A stretch of DNA of 64,000 bases from positions 3,015,501-3,079,500 of the forward strand of contig NZ_BNJI01000001.1 in NCBI RefSeq assembly GCF_016587415.1. Direction: 5' to 3'. This document shows, piece by piece, positions 1-6,176 of the stretch. The translations under genes were made by a program, and so were the position numbers. The notes beneath the pieces were generated by a model that was given only the letters and a program-made list of their open reading frames with translations, had not been told where the DNA came from and ran no database searches. Position 1 is the stretch's first letter. Every line of letters starts with the position of its first letter. This DNA is from Ktedonobacter sp. SOSP1-85 (GTDB lineage Bacteria > Chloroflexota > Ktedonobacteria > Ktedonobacterales > Ktedonobacteraceae).

Positions 1-345
1 CGCGTCCTGGAGGACGAGCAGTACCAGGTCTCGATCCTGCAAGAAGGCCGAGACGCAGTCGCACGCGTCAAAAGCCAGTTGCCCGATCTTCTCATCCTTG
101 ATCTCAAATTGGGCGATATCTCCGGACAGGATATTCTCAAGCAGCTCAAAAGTGACTCCGTCACTGGCGATATTCCCATAATTGTATATACAGCGGCCGT
201 GCTGGAGGCCGATGAGGTCTCCCGGCTCATCGAGAGCGACACTCAACTCTATAACGGCGTCTACCTGTTGCGCAAACCCTTTGAGCTACAGGTCCTGCTT
301 GACAAAGTAGAAGAGCTGCTCGAAAAAGCCGGTCAGGGGCACTAA
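1..345 (+). CDS. Response regulator receiver protein, 5' truncated by window edge
   Basis: The reading frame is open from base 1, so the start lies outside the window; 114 residues are visible. They form most of a CheY-like receiver: the phosphoacceptor Asp sits in LILDLKLG, the switch Thr in IIVYTAAV and the conserved Lys-Pro in LLRKPFE. No output domain follows; the protein ends about 22 residues after the Lys-Pro, so this is either a stand-alone receiver or the C-terminal receiver of a larger protein. Role inferred: phosphorelay signalling partner of an unseen histidine kinase. The assignment to the receiver family is firm, the pathway unknown. Confidence 0.85.
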   Translation, partial: RVLEDEQYQVSILQEGRDAVARVKSQLPDLLILDLKLGDISGQDILKQLKSDSVTGDIPIIVYTAAVLEADEVSRLIESDTQLYNGVYLLRKPFELQVLLDKVEELLEKAGQGH

Positions 346-770
346 CCACTCATATCGATCAGGTCTGACACCTTGACCAGATCTAACACCTTTCTATAGA
401 GGTGAGGCAGGCGAGCGACATACACCTGAGTAGTGCGCTGCTGCTTGCGGGTTCGGTCACTGCCAGGTCCCCTTTACATGCTTCCAAGCCATGTTTTACT
501 GTAGCCAGGATTGGTGTAGCAGCCTGGCTATGATACGATCTATATCCGCGAGACTCGATAGGTATTCTGGGTAGTATATGCGTCTCAATCCATTCATGCA
601 ACGCATATACTATGTATACTATAGGCACGAGTAAGCATTCCGCTCCTACTCGCAAACCTATATCGTCATCAAACAGGCTTTTATATAACTCAGAATTTTC
701 TCTATTCAGGCGTTGGAAGACGCATCACTTGCTGGCATATGCCAATCGCAGGGAAGAAAGGAAAGAGGCG
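346..770. other. Intergenic region with a 12-bp-arm inverted repeat
   Basis: No convincing gene. The minus-strand ORF at 383-655 has no recognisable protein character. The notable structure is a perfect inverted repeat with 12-bp arms at 572-583 and 601-612 (TAGTATATGCGT and its complement, 17-nt gap), too AT-rich and T-tract-free to be a terminator; it could be an operator for the downstream YtxH gene. Confidence 0.4.
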
Positions 771-1022
771 ATGAAGTTTATCTTAGGACTCTTGCTTGGA
801 CTCGGAATCGGTGTTGGTATTGGTCTCCTCATCGCACCACAATCTGGCGAGGCAACACGCGCGCAGCTCAACGAGCAGGGCGTCTTGCTCCGCTCCGGGA
901 ACTTTAGCGAGGAAATTCGCGCACGCGCCCAGGAAGCCCTCACCCAGGGTCGCCAGCTCTACAGCCGCACCAAAGACGACCTGACCGACCGCTACACCCA
1001 GGCCCGCTCCGGTAATCTGTAA
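771..1022 (+). CDS. YtxH-like small membrane-anchored protein
   Basis: 83 residues. An N-terminal hydrophobic, Gly-rich helix (residues 2-24, with repeated GxGxG spacing) ends in APQSGEATR, the typical YtxH-family boundary motif (APxSGxxTR), and is followed by a charged amphipathic region rich in Arg, Gln and Glu that probably forms a coiled coil. The ATG at 771 is chosen over upstream in-frame starts because AGGAAAGAGG precedes it and the upstream residues are not protein-like. YtxH proteins are general-stress-associated in Firmicutes; their molecular role is not established. A long hairpin follows the stop. Confidence 0.8.
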   Translation: MKFILGLLLGLGIGVGIGLLIAPQSGEATRAQLNEQGVLLRSGNFSEEIRARAQEALTQGRQLYSRTKDDLTDRYTQARSGNL

Positions 1023-1068
1023 CATTTGCCAAACAACAAGTAACCGCATACGCCAGGGCGCAGCCCCA

Positions 1069-1120
1069 GTAGCCGCGTACGCCAGTAGCGGGTTCGCCCG
1101 CTACTGGCGTACGCGGCTAC
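1069..1120. terminator. Long perfect hairpin between convergent genes
   Basis: Arms of 24 bp (1069-1092 and 1097-1120) with a TTCG loop, fully complementary. It sits between the convergent YtxH gene and the 81-residue ORF. There is no clear T tract, so termination on either strand is inferred from position. Confidence 0.65.
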
Positions 1121-1366
1121 TTACTGACGTTCGTAGAGTTTGAGCAACTGGTCAACTTTGTTGCCGATTTCGTGCCAGATATGGTGCTGATAATCCAGCA
1201 TACGAGACTGATTAAGGTCAAAGTCGCGATTGCCTGGGTCTTTCTGCGCATTGGCCGAAAACTGTTGTGAGAGCGCCAGCGTTTTATCGCCGCGTCCATG
1301 CAAATAGACCGCCAGCTCTTGCAGATCTTTCAAAAGCGCCTGGTATTTCTCTTCTGTATTCGCCAT
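1121..1366 (-). CDS. Hypothetical helical protein in operon with the AhpD-like gene
   Basis: 81 residues, highly charged, predicted all-helical by inspection (heptad-like Leu spacing in the first 25 residues and again at the C-terminus). No Cys, no signal peptide, no membrane segment. I do not recognise the family. It starts 14 nt after the end of the AhpD-like selenoprotein gene, so the two are probably cotranscribed; an AAGGAAAATAAGAG stretch precedes the ATG. The stop codon abuts the long hairpin at 1069-1120. A role linked to its peroxidase-like neighbour is only a guess from position. Confidence 0.6.
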   Translation of the reverse strand: MANTEEKYQALLKDLQELAVYLHGRGDKTLALSQQFSANAQKDPGNRDFDLNQSRMLDYQHHIWHEIGNKVDQLLKLYERQ

Positions 1367-1380
1367 AACTCTTATTTTCC

Positions 1381-1893
1381 TTATGTTGGTGGTGGATTAA
1401 TCTTCAATGCATCCGCGAAACGATTAAAAAAGTTGAAGAGACCGACAACGGTCGTAATCTCAACAATCTCCCCATCGTCAAAGTACTCTTGCAGCTCGTC
1501 CCATAACTCTTCGCTCACATCGCGCGCGCTCGTCGTCACGACCTCCGCATAGTGTAGCGCAACCAGCTCGCGCTCCGTAAAGAGGTGGCGATGGCGATCA
1601 ATATGGTAGAGCGCATCGAGCAACTCTTCCTTCACACCCAGCTGCCTTGCCAAGGCAGTATGAGCAGCCATTCAATATGAACAGTGATTGACCTGGGAGA
1701 CACGAATCGCCACCAGCTCTTTTAGCTGCGGCTCTACGGTGCCACTGCGCATCGCGGCCTCGACCAGTTGCAGCGCTGGCTGCATAAGCTCTGGCCGATG
1801 TGCCATAACGCGAAAGAGTGACTCCATCGTCGCGCCACCAGGAGTATTCTCCATGGAGATGGCTATTTTATTATCAGGAGGAATACGCGACAT
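1381..1893 (-). CDS. AhpD-like / carboxymuconolactone decarboxylase-family selenoprotein (UGA = Sec)
   Basis: Two abutting same-frame ORFs are separated only by a TGA at 1672-1674. Read through, they give a 170-residue AhpD-superfamily protein whose motif is C-S-Y-U-M-A-A-H (Cys71, Sec74, His78), exactly where the family has CxxCxxxH, the redox pair and proton-relay His of alkylhydroperoxidase AhpD. A 7-bp stem CTGCCTT/AAGGCAG with a GGC loop (plus-strand 1642-1658) begins 14 nt after the UGA and places a G first in the loop, as bacterial SECIS elements do. selA is present at 54.9 kb. The start is ATG 1893 (GAGGA about 10 nt upstream; the TTG at 1929 is the alternative). Predicted activity: thiol/selenol peroxidase or disulfide reduction in the cytoplasm. 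Alternative: a nonsense-mutated gene, but the exact Cys replacement argues against it. Confidence 0.85.
1642..1658 (-). promoter_or_regulatory. Candidate bacterial SECIS hairpin
   Basis: On the mRNA, the stem CTGCCTT pairs with AAGGCAG around a GGC triloop, 13 nt after the UGA codon. Bacterial SECIS elements lie immediately 3' of the UGA inside the coding region with a small G-containing apical loop roughly 16-37 nt away; here the loop starts at nt 21. SelB binding is inferred. Confidence 0.65.
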
Positions 1894-1973
1894 CCTCAAC
1901 AAGTCCTCTTCTTTTCTTGGAATATACAACTAACGCTGTGCATTCTATCACATCTACCTCACACATACTCTAT

Positions 1974-2003
1974 TTGACATGTTATCCTATGGTTGCTTAG
2001 AAT
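1974..2003 (+). promoter_or_regulatory. Probable sigma-70-type promoter for purKE
   Basis: TTGACA at 1974-1979 and TAGAAT at 1998-2003 with an 18-bp spacer, in the divergent region between the AhpD-like gene and purK. Transcription would start near 2010, giving a leader of about 110 nt. Confidence 0.6.
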
Positions 2004-2075
2004 GAACATATCCTCTTAGAATATACCTGGCAAGGTGTGATGGAGAGTGTAGCACAAGCTAAGCAGCAAAAGACT

Positions 2076-2105
2076 GGCTTCGCCGCGTCCATATGAGGCG
2101 AAGCC
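2076..2105 (+). promoter_or_regulatory. Leader hairpin directly before the purK Shine-Dalgarno
   Basis: GGCTTCGCC (2076-2084) pairs with GGCGAAGCC (2097-2105), 12-nt loop; the next bases are the AAAGGAG ribosome-binding site at 2106-2112. There is no T tract, so it may tune translation or mRNA stability rather than terminate. Confidence 0.45.
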
Positions 2106-2122
2106 AAAGGAGATTCTGGCGA

Positions 2123-3286
2123 GTGAACGTACAATTGAATTCTACAGAGGCCGAGATCGTTGCCTCTACACATATTGGTATTATCGGTGGTGGTCAACTC
2201 GGGCTGATGATCAGTGAAGCTGGACGGGCCATGGGCTATCAAGTCTTGACGGTACTTGATCCTACACCCAACGCACCGGCAGCGGTAGTAGCCGAGCAGA
2301 TCGAGGGAGGATTGAAAGATCCCCAGGCGCTACGCAAGCTGGCCAAGCGCAGCGATATCCTCACCTACGAAATCGAGCATATCAACACTGAGGCCCTTGA
2401 GCAGCTCCAGAACGAGGGGCATACCATTCATCCCTCACCCCAGATTCTGGCCGTAATTCAGGATAAATTCCGCCAGAAGGAGTTCCTGGCCGCGCACGGT
2501 ATCCCCGTTGCCCCTTTCCGCTCCGTAGCCTCGCGAAGCGATATTGAGGAGCTGGCTCAGACATGGGGCTATCCCCTGGTACTCAAGGCGAAGAAAGATG
2601 CCTATGATGGACGCGGCAACGCGCGCATCAATAGCGCAGAGGATATTGATAGCGCCCTGACTCACCTGGCGGGACGCGAACTCTACGTTGAGCAACGCAT
2701 TGATCTGGAGAAAGAACTGGGCCTGATGATCTCGCGCAATGCACGCGGAGAGATCGCCGCGCATCCAGTCGTTGAGATGATCCATGAGCGCGATATCTGC
2801 CAGGCTGTCCTGGCGCCCGCCCCCATTGATGCCACCCTGCTCAAGGAGGCTGAGGCCATCGCGCACCAGGCCATTGACCAGCTGCACGGCATTGGTATCT
2901 TCGGCGTCGAGCTATTCCTGGACAAGGCTGGCAAGCTCTGGCTAAACGAGATCGCACCCCGCCCTCATAACTCAGGGCACTATACCATCGAGGCCTGCCT
3001 CACTTCCCAGTTTGAGCAGCACCTGCGCGCCATCACCAACCTCTCGCTCGGCGCAACCACCATGCGCTATCCTGCGGCAGCCATGATCAACATTCTGGGC
3101 GAGCGCAATGGACCCGCAGAAGTTCACTGGAGCCAGGAGTTTGATCCCCAACGTGTCTTCGTCCATCTCTACGGCAAGCGCGAGACTCGTATTGACCGCA
3201 AAATGGGGCATATCACAGTCGTTGGCGACAACCTCGACGATGTCTACCAGCTAGCCCTCAAAGTCAGAGCAGCCCTCACCATCTAA
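2123..3286 (+). CDS. purK: N5-carboxyaminoimidazole ribonucleotide synthase PurK
   Basis: 387 residues, usual family length. PurK uses ATP and bicarbonate to carboxylate 5-aminoimidazole ribonucleotide to N5-CAIR in purine synthesis. The N-terminal nucleotide fold shows IGIIGGGQLGLM, followed by the ATP-grasp domain (QDKFRQKEFLAAHGIP; YPLVLKAKKDAYDGRGN; the metal-binding NEIAPRPHNSGHYTIEA signature) and a C-terminal beta domain ending GHITVVGD. The GTG at 2123 is preferred because AAAGGAG lies 10 nt upstream; the longer ORF adds an unsupported basic leader. purE follows after 32 nt, the standard purK-purE pair, so the two form an operon. The gene order purK-purE is the reverse of Escherichia coli. 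Confidence 0.97.
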   Translation: MNVQLNSTEAEIVASTHIGIIGGGQLGLMISEAGRAMGYQVLTVLDPTPNAPAAVVAEQIEGGLKDPQALRKLAKRSDILTYEIEHINTEALEQLQNEGHTIHPSPQILAVIQDKFRQKEFLAAHGIPVAPFRSVASRSDIEELAQTWGYPLVLKAKKDAYDGRGNARINSAEDIDSALTHLAGRELYVEQRIDLEKELGLMISRNARGEIAAHPVVEMIHERDICQAVLAPAPIDATLLKEAEAIAHQAIDQLHGIGIFGVELFLDKAGKLWLNEIAPRPHNSGHYTIEACLTSQFEQHLRAITNLSLGATTMRYPAAAMINILGERNGPAEVHWSQEFDPQRVFVHLYGKRETRIDRKMGHITVVGDNLDDVYQLALKVRAALTI

Positions 3287-3318
3287 AAACATAATCTGAG
3301 AAAAGCGAGAAACAATAT

Positions 3319-3927
3319 ATGCAACAAGAGCAACCTGGCGAGAACGTGCGCGATGAGCTCAATCTGGGTCACGAGCATGGCATACTTGTCTCGGCCGAGG
3401 GTGTGGGGGACTCCGCCCGGGGCGAGCCAAAAGTCCTCGTCACCATGGGTAGCGACTCCGACCTGCCCTTGATGATGAAGGCCGTCGATATCCTGCGCTA
3501 CGAATTTGGCATTCCTTGCCTGGTACAAATCAACTCTGTCCACCGTGACCTGCGCGCCGCCGTGCAGCATATTGAGAATCTCCCAGCCTCCATCCAGGTC
3601 GTCATCGCTTGCGCGGGCGGCGCGGCCCACCTGCCAGGCAACATCGCCGACCTGCGCGCCGACCTGCCAGTCATCGGCGTCCCACGCGACCTGGGAGCAC
3701 TCAAAGGCATAGACGCCCTACTCTCCATGGTCCAGATGCCAGAGGGCGCCCCCGTCGCCGTCATGGCCATCGGCGATGCCGGCGCGGTCAACGCCGGCAT
3801 CCACGCCGCCAAAGAAGTAGCCATCGGCGACCCAGCCATCCGCGAACGCCTCCAGGCCTACGCCGAGAAACGCAAAGGCAAAGTCCGCCGCCAAAACGAA
3901 ACCCTCGAAGAGAAAATAAAAGGGTAA
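3319..3927 (+). CDS. purE: N5-CAIR mutase PurE
   Basis: 202 residues. PurE moves the carboxyl group from N5 to C4, making CAIR from the PurK product. Visible family motifs are VTMGSDSDLP (phosphate-binding loop), SVHR (SAHR in most class I enzymes, the catalytic His is kept) and CAGGAAHLPG. About 37 N-terminal residues precede the core and are not typical; an ATG/GTG nearer the core would remove part, but no better ribosome site is visible, so the start at 3319 is uncertain. The C-terminus is Lys/Arg/Glu-rich. The stop codon lies inside the arm of the terminator hairpin at 3922-3989. Confidence 0.93.
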   Translation: MQQEQPGENVRDELNLGHEHGILVSAEGVGDSARGEPKVLVTMGSDSDLPLMMKAVDILRYEFGIPCLVQINSVHRDLRAAVQHIENLPASIQVVIACAGGAAHLPGNIADLRADLPVIGVPRDLGALKGIDALLSMVQMPEGAPVAVMAIGDAGAVNAGIHAAKEVAIGDPAIRERLQAYAEKRKGKVRRQNETLEEKIKG

Positions 3928-3989
3928 ATTGATGTGGAAATGAAGGGCGGTGCTGACGCACCGCCCTTCATTTCCACATCAATTTACCC
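3922..3989. terminator. 32-bp perfect hairpin overlapping the purE stop
   Basis: Arms 3922-3953 and 3958-3989 are fully complementary around a TGAC loop. The purE stop (3925-3927) is inside the left arm. The hairpin also insulates the 5S promoter that starts 27 nt later. Confidence 0.8.
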
Positions 3990-4015
3990 ACTTTTTGAAA
4001 AGTCGTAAAAAAGTG

Positions 4016-4044
4016 TTGACAAATCGCCAAGAGGATGGTATTAT
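4016..4044 (+). promoter_or_regulatory. Promoter of 5S rRNA copy 1
   Basis: TTGACA 4016-4021, 17-bp spacer, TATTAT 4039-4044. The same hexamers and spacing precede the other two 5S genes. Confidence 0.85.
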
Positions 4045-4081
4045 GCATCATGTCAATCGGAACCGCTTGTATGCGCAGGCG

Positions 4082-4199
4082 AACCGGTGGTTATTGCGAA
4101 GAGGGTACACCCGTTCCCATCCCGAACACGGTAGTTAAGCTCTTCAGCTCCAACGATACTTTGGGGGCAGCCCCACGGGAAAATAGGACACCGCCGTTT
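4082..4199 (+). rRNA. rrf: 5S ribosomal RNA, solo copy 1
   Basis: About 118 nt. It carries the conserved core CCCGTTCCCATCCCGAACAC and the AGTTAAGCTCTTCAG stretch of loop B/helix III, and the ends pair to close helix I (CGGTGGT with ACACCGCCG). No 16S, 23S or tRNA gene is adjacent: the gene has its own promoter, a 37-nt leader that is the same in all three copies apart from one base, and its own terminator (stem CGCCCG/CGGGCG at 4200-4217 followed by TTTCTTTT). ORFs drawn across it are artefacts. Confidence 0.95.
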
Positions 4200-4226
4200 C
4201 GCCCGCTCACACGGGCGGTTTCTTTT
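4200..4226 (+). terminator. Intrinsic terminator of 5S copy 1
   Basis: CGCCCG (4200-4205), 6-nt loop, CGGGCG (4212-4217), then TTTCTTTT. Related hairpins follow the other two 5S copies. Confidence 0.75.
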
Positions 4227-4227
4227 A

Positions 4228-4298
4228 TTTCTGGTATAAAAAAAGGGTGCTCCTGGCAGTCGCAGACTGCCAGGAGCACCCTTTTTTTATACCAGAAA
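4228..4298. terminator. 33-bp perfect bidirectional hairpin terminator
   Basis: Arms 4228-4260 and 4266-4298 with loop CGCAG. The arms contain A and T runs so that U-rich tails arise on both strands. It ends the minus-strand membrane protein gene (stop at 4326) and backs up the 5S terminator. Its apical core CCTGGCAG/CTGCCAGG recurs in other hairpins of the window. Confidence 0.8.
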
Positions 4299-4325
4299 CT
4301 TTTTACTCTTTTCCTGAGTGGATTC

Positions 4326-4934
4326 CTAGAATGAGCCGGTGTTGATATACTTCTCGGCCATATTACCGACAACAGGCAGCTTGAAGTATTTGCCCTGGAA
4401 GGCATTGACAAACGTAATTATCCAGCCTACAAAGAAGGCGACACTAATAAGGGAGAGCACTGCCCCAAACAAGCCGGACCCACCTATAAGTCTATCCACA
4501 AGACCTAGAATAAAGCCTGCCACTCCAAACAGAAGCGCCTGCATCGCATAGAACCGGACGAAGTGATTCTGCTTCTCTATGAAGAGGAAGATCAGGCCGC
4601 CTACCCAACCAAAGAGAGCCGCCAGGCCCGCCGCGATGTTTGGGCGCATCTTGATGGTCATAGGTTCGTCGATGCTGGGCGGACCATAGACAGCCTGCCC
4701 ATAACCAGGCTGACCATAGGGCTGTTGATAGCCCTGTCCTGGCTGCTGATAACTCCGCTCTGGCTGCTGATAACTCCGCTCTGGCTGCTGATAACGCTGC
4801 TGTTCATACTGCTGGGGGTTGGGCTGATCGTTACCACGCGCTTGCTTCCCCCTGTATGGACTGCTCCCTTGCTGAGGAGGATTCCCACTGCCATATTCAG
4901 GGTCTGGTTGCTGGTTTGGATCATAATAGCTCAT
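4326..4934 (-). CDS. Membrane protein with Tyr/Gln/Pro-rich N-terminus (DUF4870-like), paralogue A
   Basis: 202 residues. The first ~90 are low-complexity (Tyr, Gln, Pro, Gly, with a repeated PERSYQQ unit); then a DUF4870/Tic20-like membrane region with three or four helices: NIAAGLAALFGWVGGLIFLFIE, an FVRFYAMQALLFG segment, and FFVGWIITFVNAFQGK before a short KLPVVGNMAEKY tail. The start is ATG 4934 by alignment with the paralogue at 5867: both begin MSYYDPNQQ, 11 nt after AGAGG. The ATG 6 nt upstream is possible. Function unknown; such proteins are often annotated as general membrane proteins. The gene is downstream of its paralogue, separated by two hairpins. Confidence 0.8.
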   Translation of the reverse strand: MSYYDPNQQPDPEYGSGNPPQQGSSPYRGKQARGNDQPNPQQYEQQRYQQPERSYQQPERSYQQPGQGYQQPYGQPGYGQAVYGPPSIDEPMTIKMRPNIAAGLAALFGWVGGLIFLFIEKQNHFVRFYAMQALLFGVAGFILGLVDRLIGGSGLFGAVLSLISVAFFVGWIITFVNAFQGKYFKLPVVGNMAEKYINTGSF

Positions 4935-5078
4935 ATACATTACATCCTCTCTTTGCTACGTTAATGAATCCATTCAGAGGTAGGCATCACTTCCTGGGCG
5001 CATATTCCTAACTATTATAAATATATCACTGCAAAGTATAAGCAATTATTCTTCTTGGAGTAAGCGGTGAATCCACCT

Positions 5079-5172
5079 AATTTGTAGGGTCATGCTGGCA
5101 TGGACTCCCGATACCCTGCCGTTGCGAAGATCGCTGCGCTCGCAGTCCATGCCAGCATGGACTCTACAAATT
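5079..5172. repeat. Imperfect long inverted repeat
   Basis: The left arm 5079-5107 and right arm 5143-5172 pair over about 28 bp with one mismatch and one single-base indel; the core arm contains CATGCTGGCATGGACT. The loop is about 35 nt and holds a smaller GC-rich hairpin (GCGAAGATCGC region). It lies between the two paralogous membrane-protein genes and has no T tract. Confidence 0.6.
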
Positions 5173-5204
5173 TACAAATCCATCAGTAAGCAAGTTTGTC
5201 TATT

Positions 5205-5251
5205 AAAAAGATAAGCCCTCTCGGATTTGATCCAAGAGGGCTTATCTTTTT
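5205..5251. terminator. Terminator downstream of paralogue B
   Basis: AAAAAGATAAGCCCTCT (5205-5221) pairs with 5235-5251, with an inner GGA/TCC extension. The arms give a U run on both strands; the position just past the stop at 5265 fits termination of the minus-strand gene. Confidence 0.8.
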
Positions 5252-5264
5252 AGTGATTGAATTT

Positions 5265-5867
5265 CTAGAATGAGCCAGTGTTAACATACTTCTCGGCGAG
5301 ATCGCCAATCACAGGTAGCTTGAAGGTTTTACCTTGGAAGGCATTGATCAAAGTGATCAGCCAGCCCACGAAGAAGGCAATCCAGAGGATACTACTCGCG
5401 CATCCCAGCGCCAACGCAACCCCAGATGGTAGAGTGCCCGTGGCGATACTAAGGATGATGTTGATGACGAAAATCGCGCCAGAGAACAAGATTGACTGCA
5501 TCGCGTAGAAACGGACAAAGCGGTTCTGCTTCTCAATAAGGAAGAAAACCAGACCACTGATCCAACCGAAGATAACGGCCAGGCCCGCCGCGACGTTTGG
5601 CTGCATGTTGATCGACATGGGCTCGCCAACTCCGGGCTGACCATAGCCAGGCTGGCCATATCCAGGCTGCGGCTGGCCATAAGGCTGCTGGTAACCCTGC
5701 GGGCCTGGCTGCTGATAGCCCTGACCCGGCTGCTGATAGTTCTGCTGCTCATACTGCTGGGGGTTAGGCTGCCCCTGCTGCCCGCTATATGGATCGCCTC
5801 CCTGCTGAGGAGGATACCCGCTGCCATATTGAGGGTTCTGCTGCTGGTTTGGATCGTAGTAACTCAT
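5265..5867 (-). CDS. Membrane protein with Tyr/Gln/Pro-rich N-terminus (DUF4870-like), paralogue B
   Basis: 200 residues with the same plan as paralogue A: MSYYDPNQQQ start, ~95-residue Gln/Tyr/Gly/Pro-rich tail with GYQQP and QPGYGQ repeats, then the membrane domain (NVAAGLAVIFGWISGLVFFL, a central helix pair, FFVGWLITLINAFQGK) and a KLPVIGDLAEKY end. Residues of the membrane part are closely conserved between the paralogues while the repeat tail varies in length, which points to tandem duplication with repeat slippage. The ATG at 5867 has AGAGG 11 nt upstream. The disordered tail probably faces the cytoplasm; the function is unknown. Confidence 0.8.
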   Translation of the reverse strand: MSYYDPNQQQNPQYGSGYPPQQGGDPYSGQQGQPNPQQYEQQNYQQPGQGYQQPGPQGYQQPYGQPQPGYGQPGYGQPGVGEPMSINMQPNVAAGLAVIFGWISGLVFFLIEKQNRFVRFYAMQSILFSGAIFVINIILSIATGTLPSGVALALGCASSILWIAFFVGWLITLINAFQGKTFKLPVIGDLAEKYVNTGSF

Positions 5868-6115
5868 GTACGACACATCCTCTCTTTGAGTATCTTTATA
5901 AATCCATTCAGGGGTAGCATCACTTTCTAGTAGCACATCCCTGACTGTTCTAACTATACCATCTACAGGGCATAAATGACTATTCTTTTTGGAGCAAACT
6001 GTTTGCCCGCTACAGAATTAAACGTCTCCCTGCTAAATTTATCAAATCGTTCCCTTGCTTTCATTTCTCTCTACCACATAAACGCTTCTATGTTTACTTA
6101 TTTGCTGTTGTTTTT
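5868..6115. other. Intergenic region upstream of paralogue B and downstream of lon
   Basis: It holds the leader of the minus-strand paralogue B gene near 5868-5960. Positions 5960-6115 are AT-rich and contain no gene or clear signal. Confidence 0.4.
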
Positions 6116-6168
6116 TATAGACCACAAAAAAGAGGTCGATTGCATCGGCCTCTTTTTTGTGGTCTATA
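6116..6168. terminator. Terminator downstream of lon
   Basis: Arms 6116-6140 and 6144-6168 pair over 25 bp with a single mismatch and contain AAAAAA/TTTTTT runs. The lon stop is at 6177. Confidence 0.8.
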
Positions 6169-6176
6169 TTACCCCT

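Noticed and set aside
383..655. Minus-strand 90-residue ORF
   Set aside because: No ribosome site, no protein-like composition or family; it overlaps an inverted repeat and the leader of the YtxH gene.
1672..1674. Reading the TGA as a nonsense mutation or frameshift in a pseudogene
   Set aside because: The frame is continuous on both sides, only one codon is affected, it replaces exactly the second redox Cys, a SECIS-like stem follows and selA is present.
4035..4334. ORFs through 5S genes (also at 21915 and 31795)
   Set aside because: They run along the 5S gene and its leader, which are identical among copies because of rRNA conservation.
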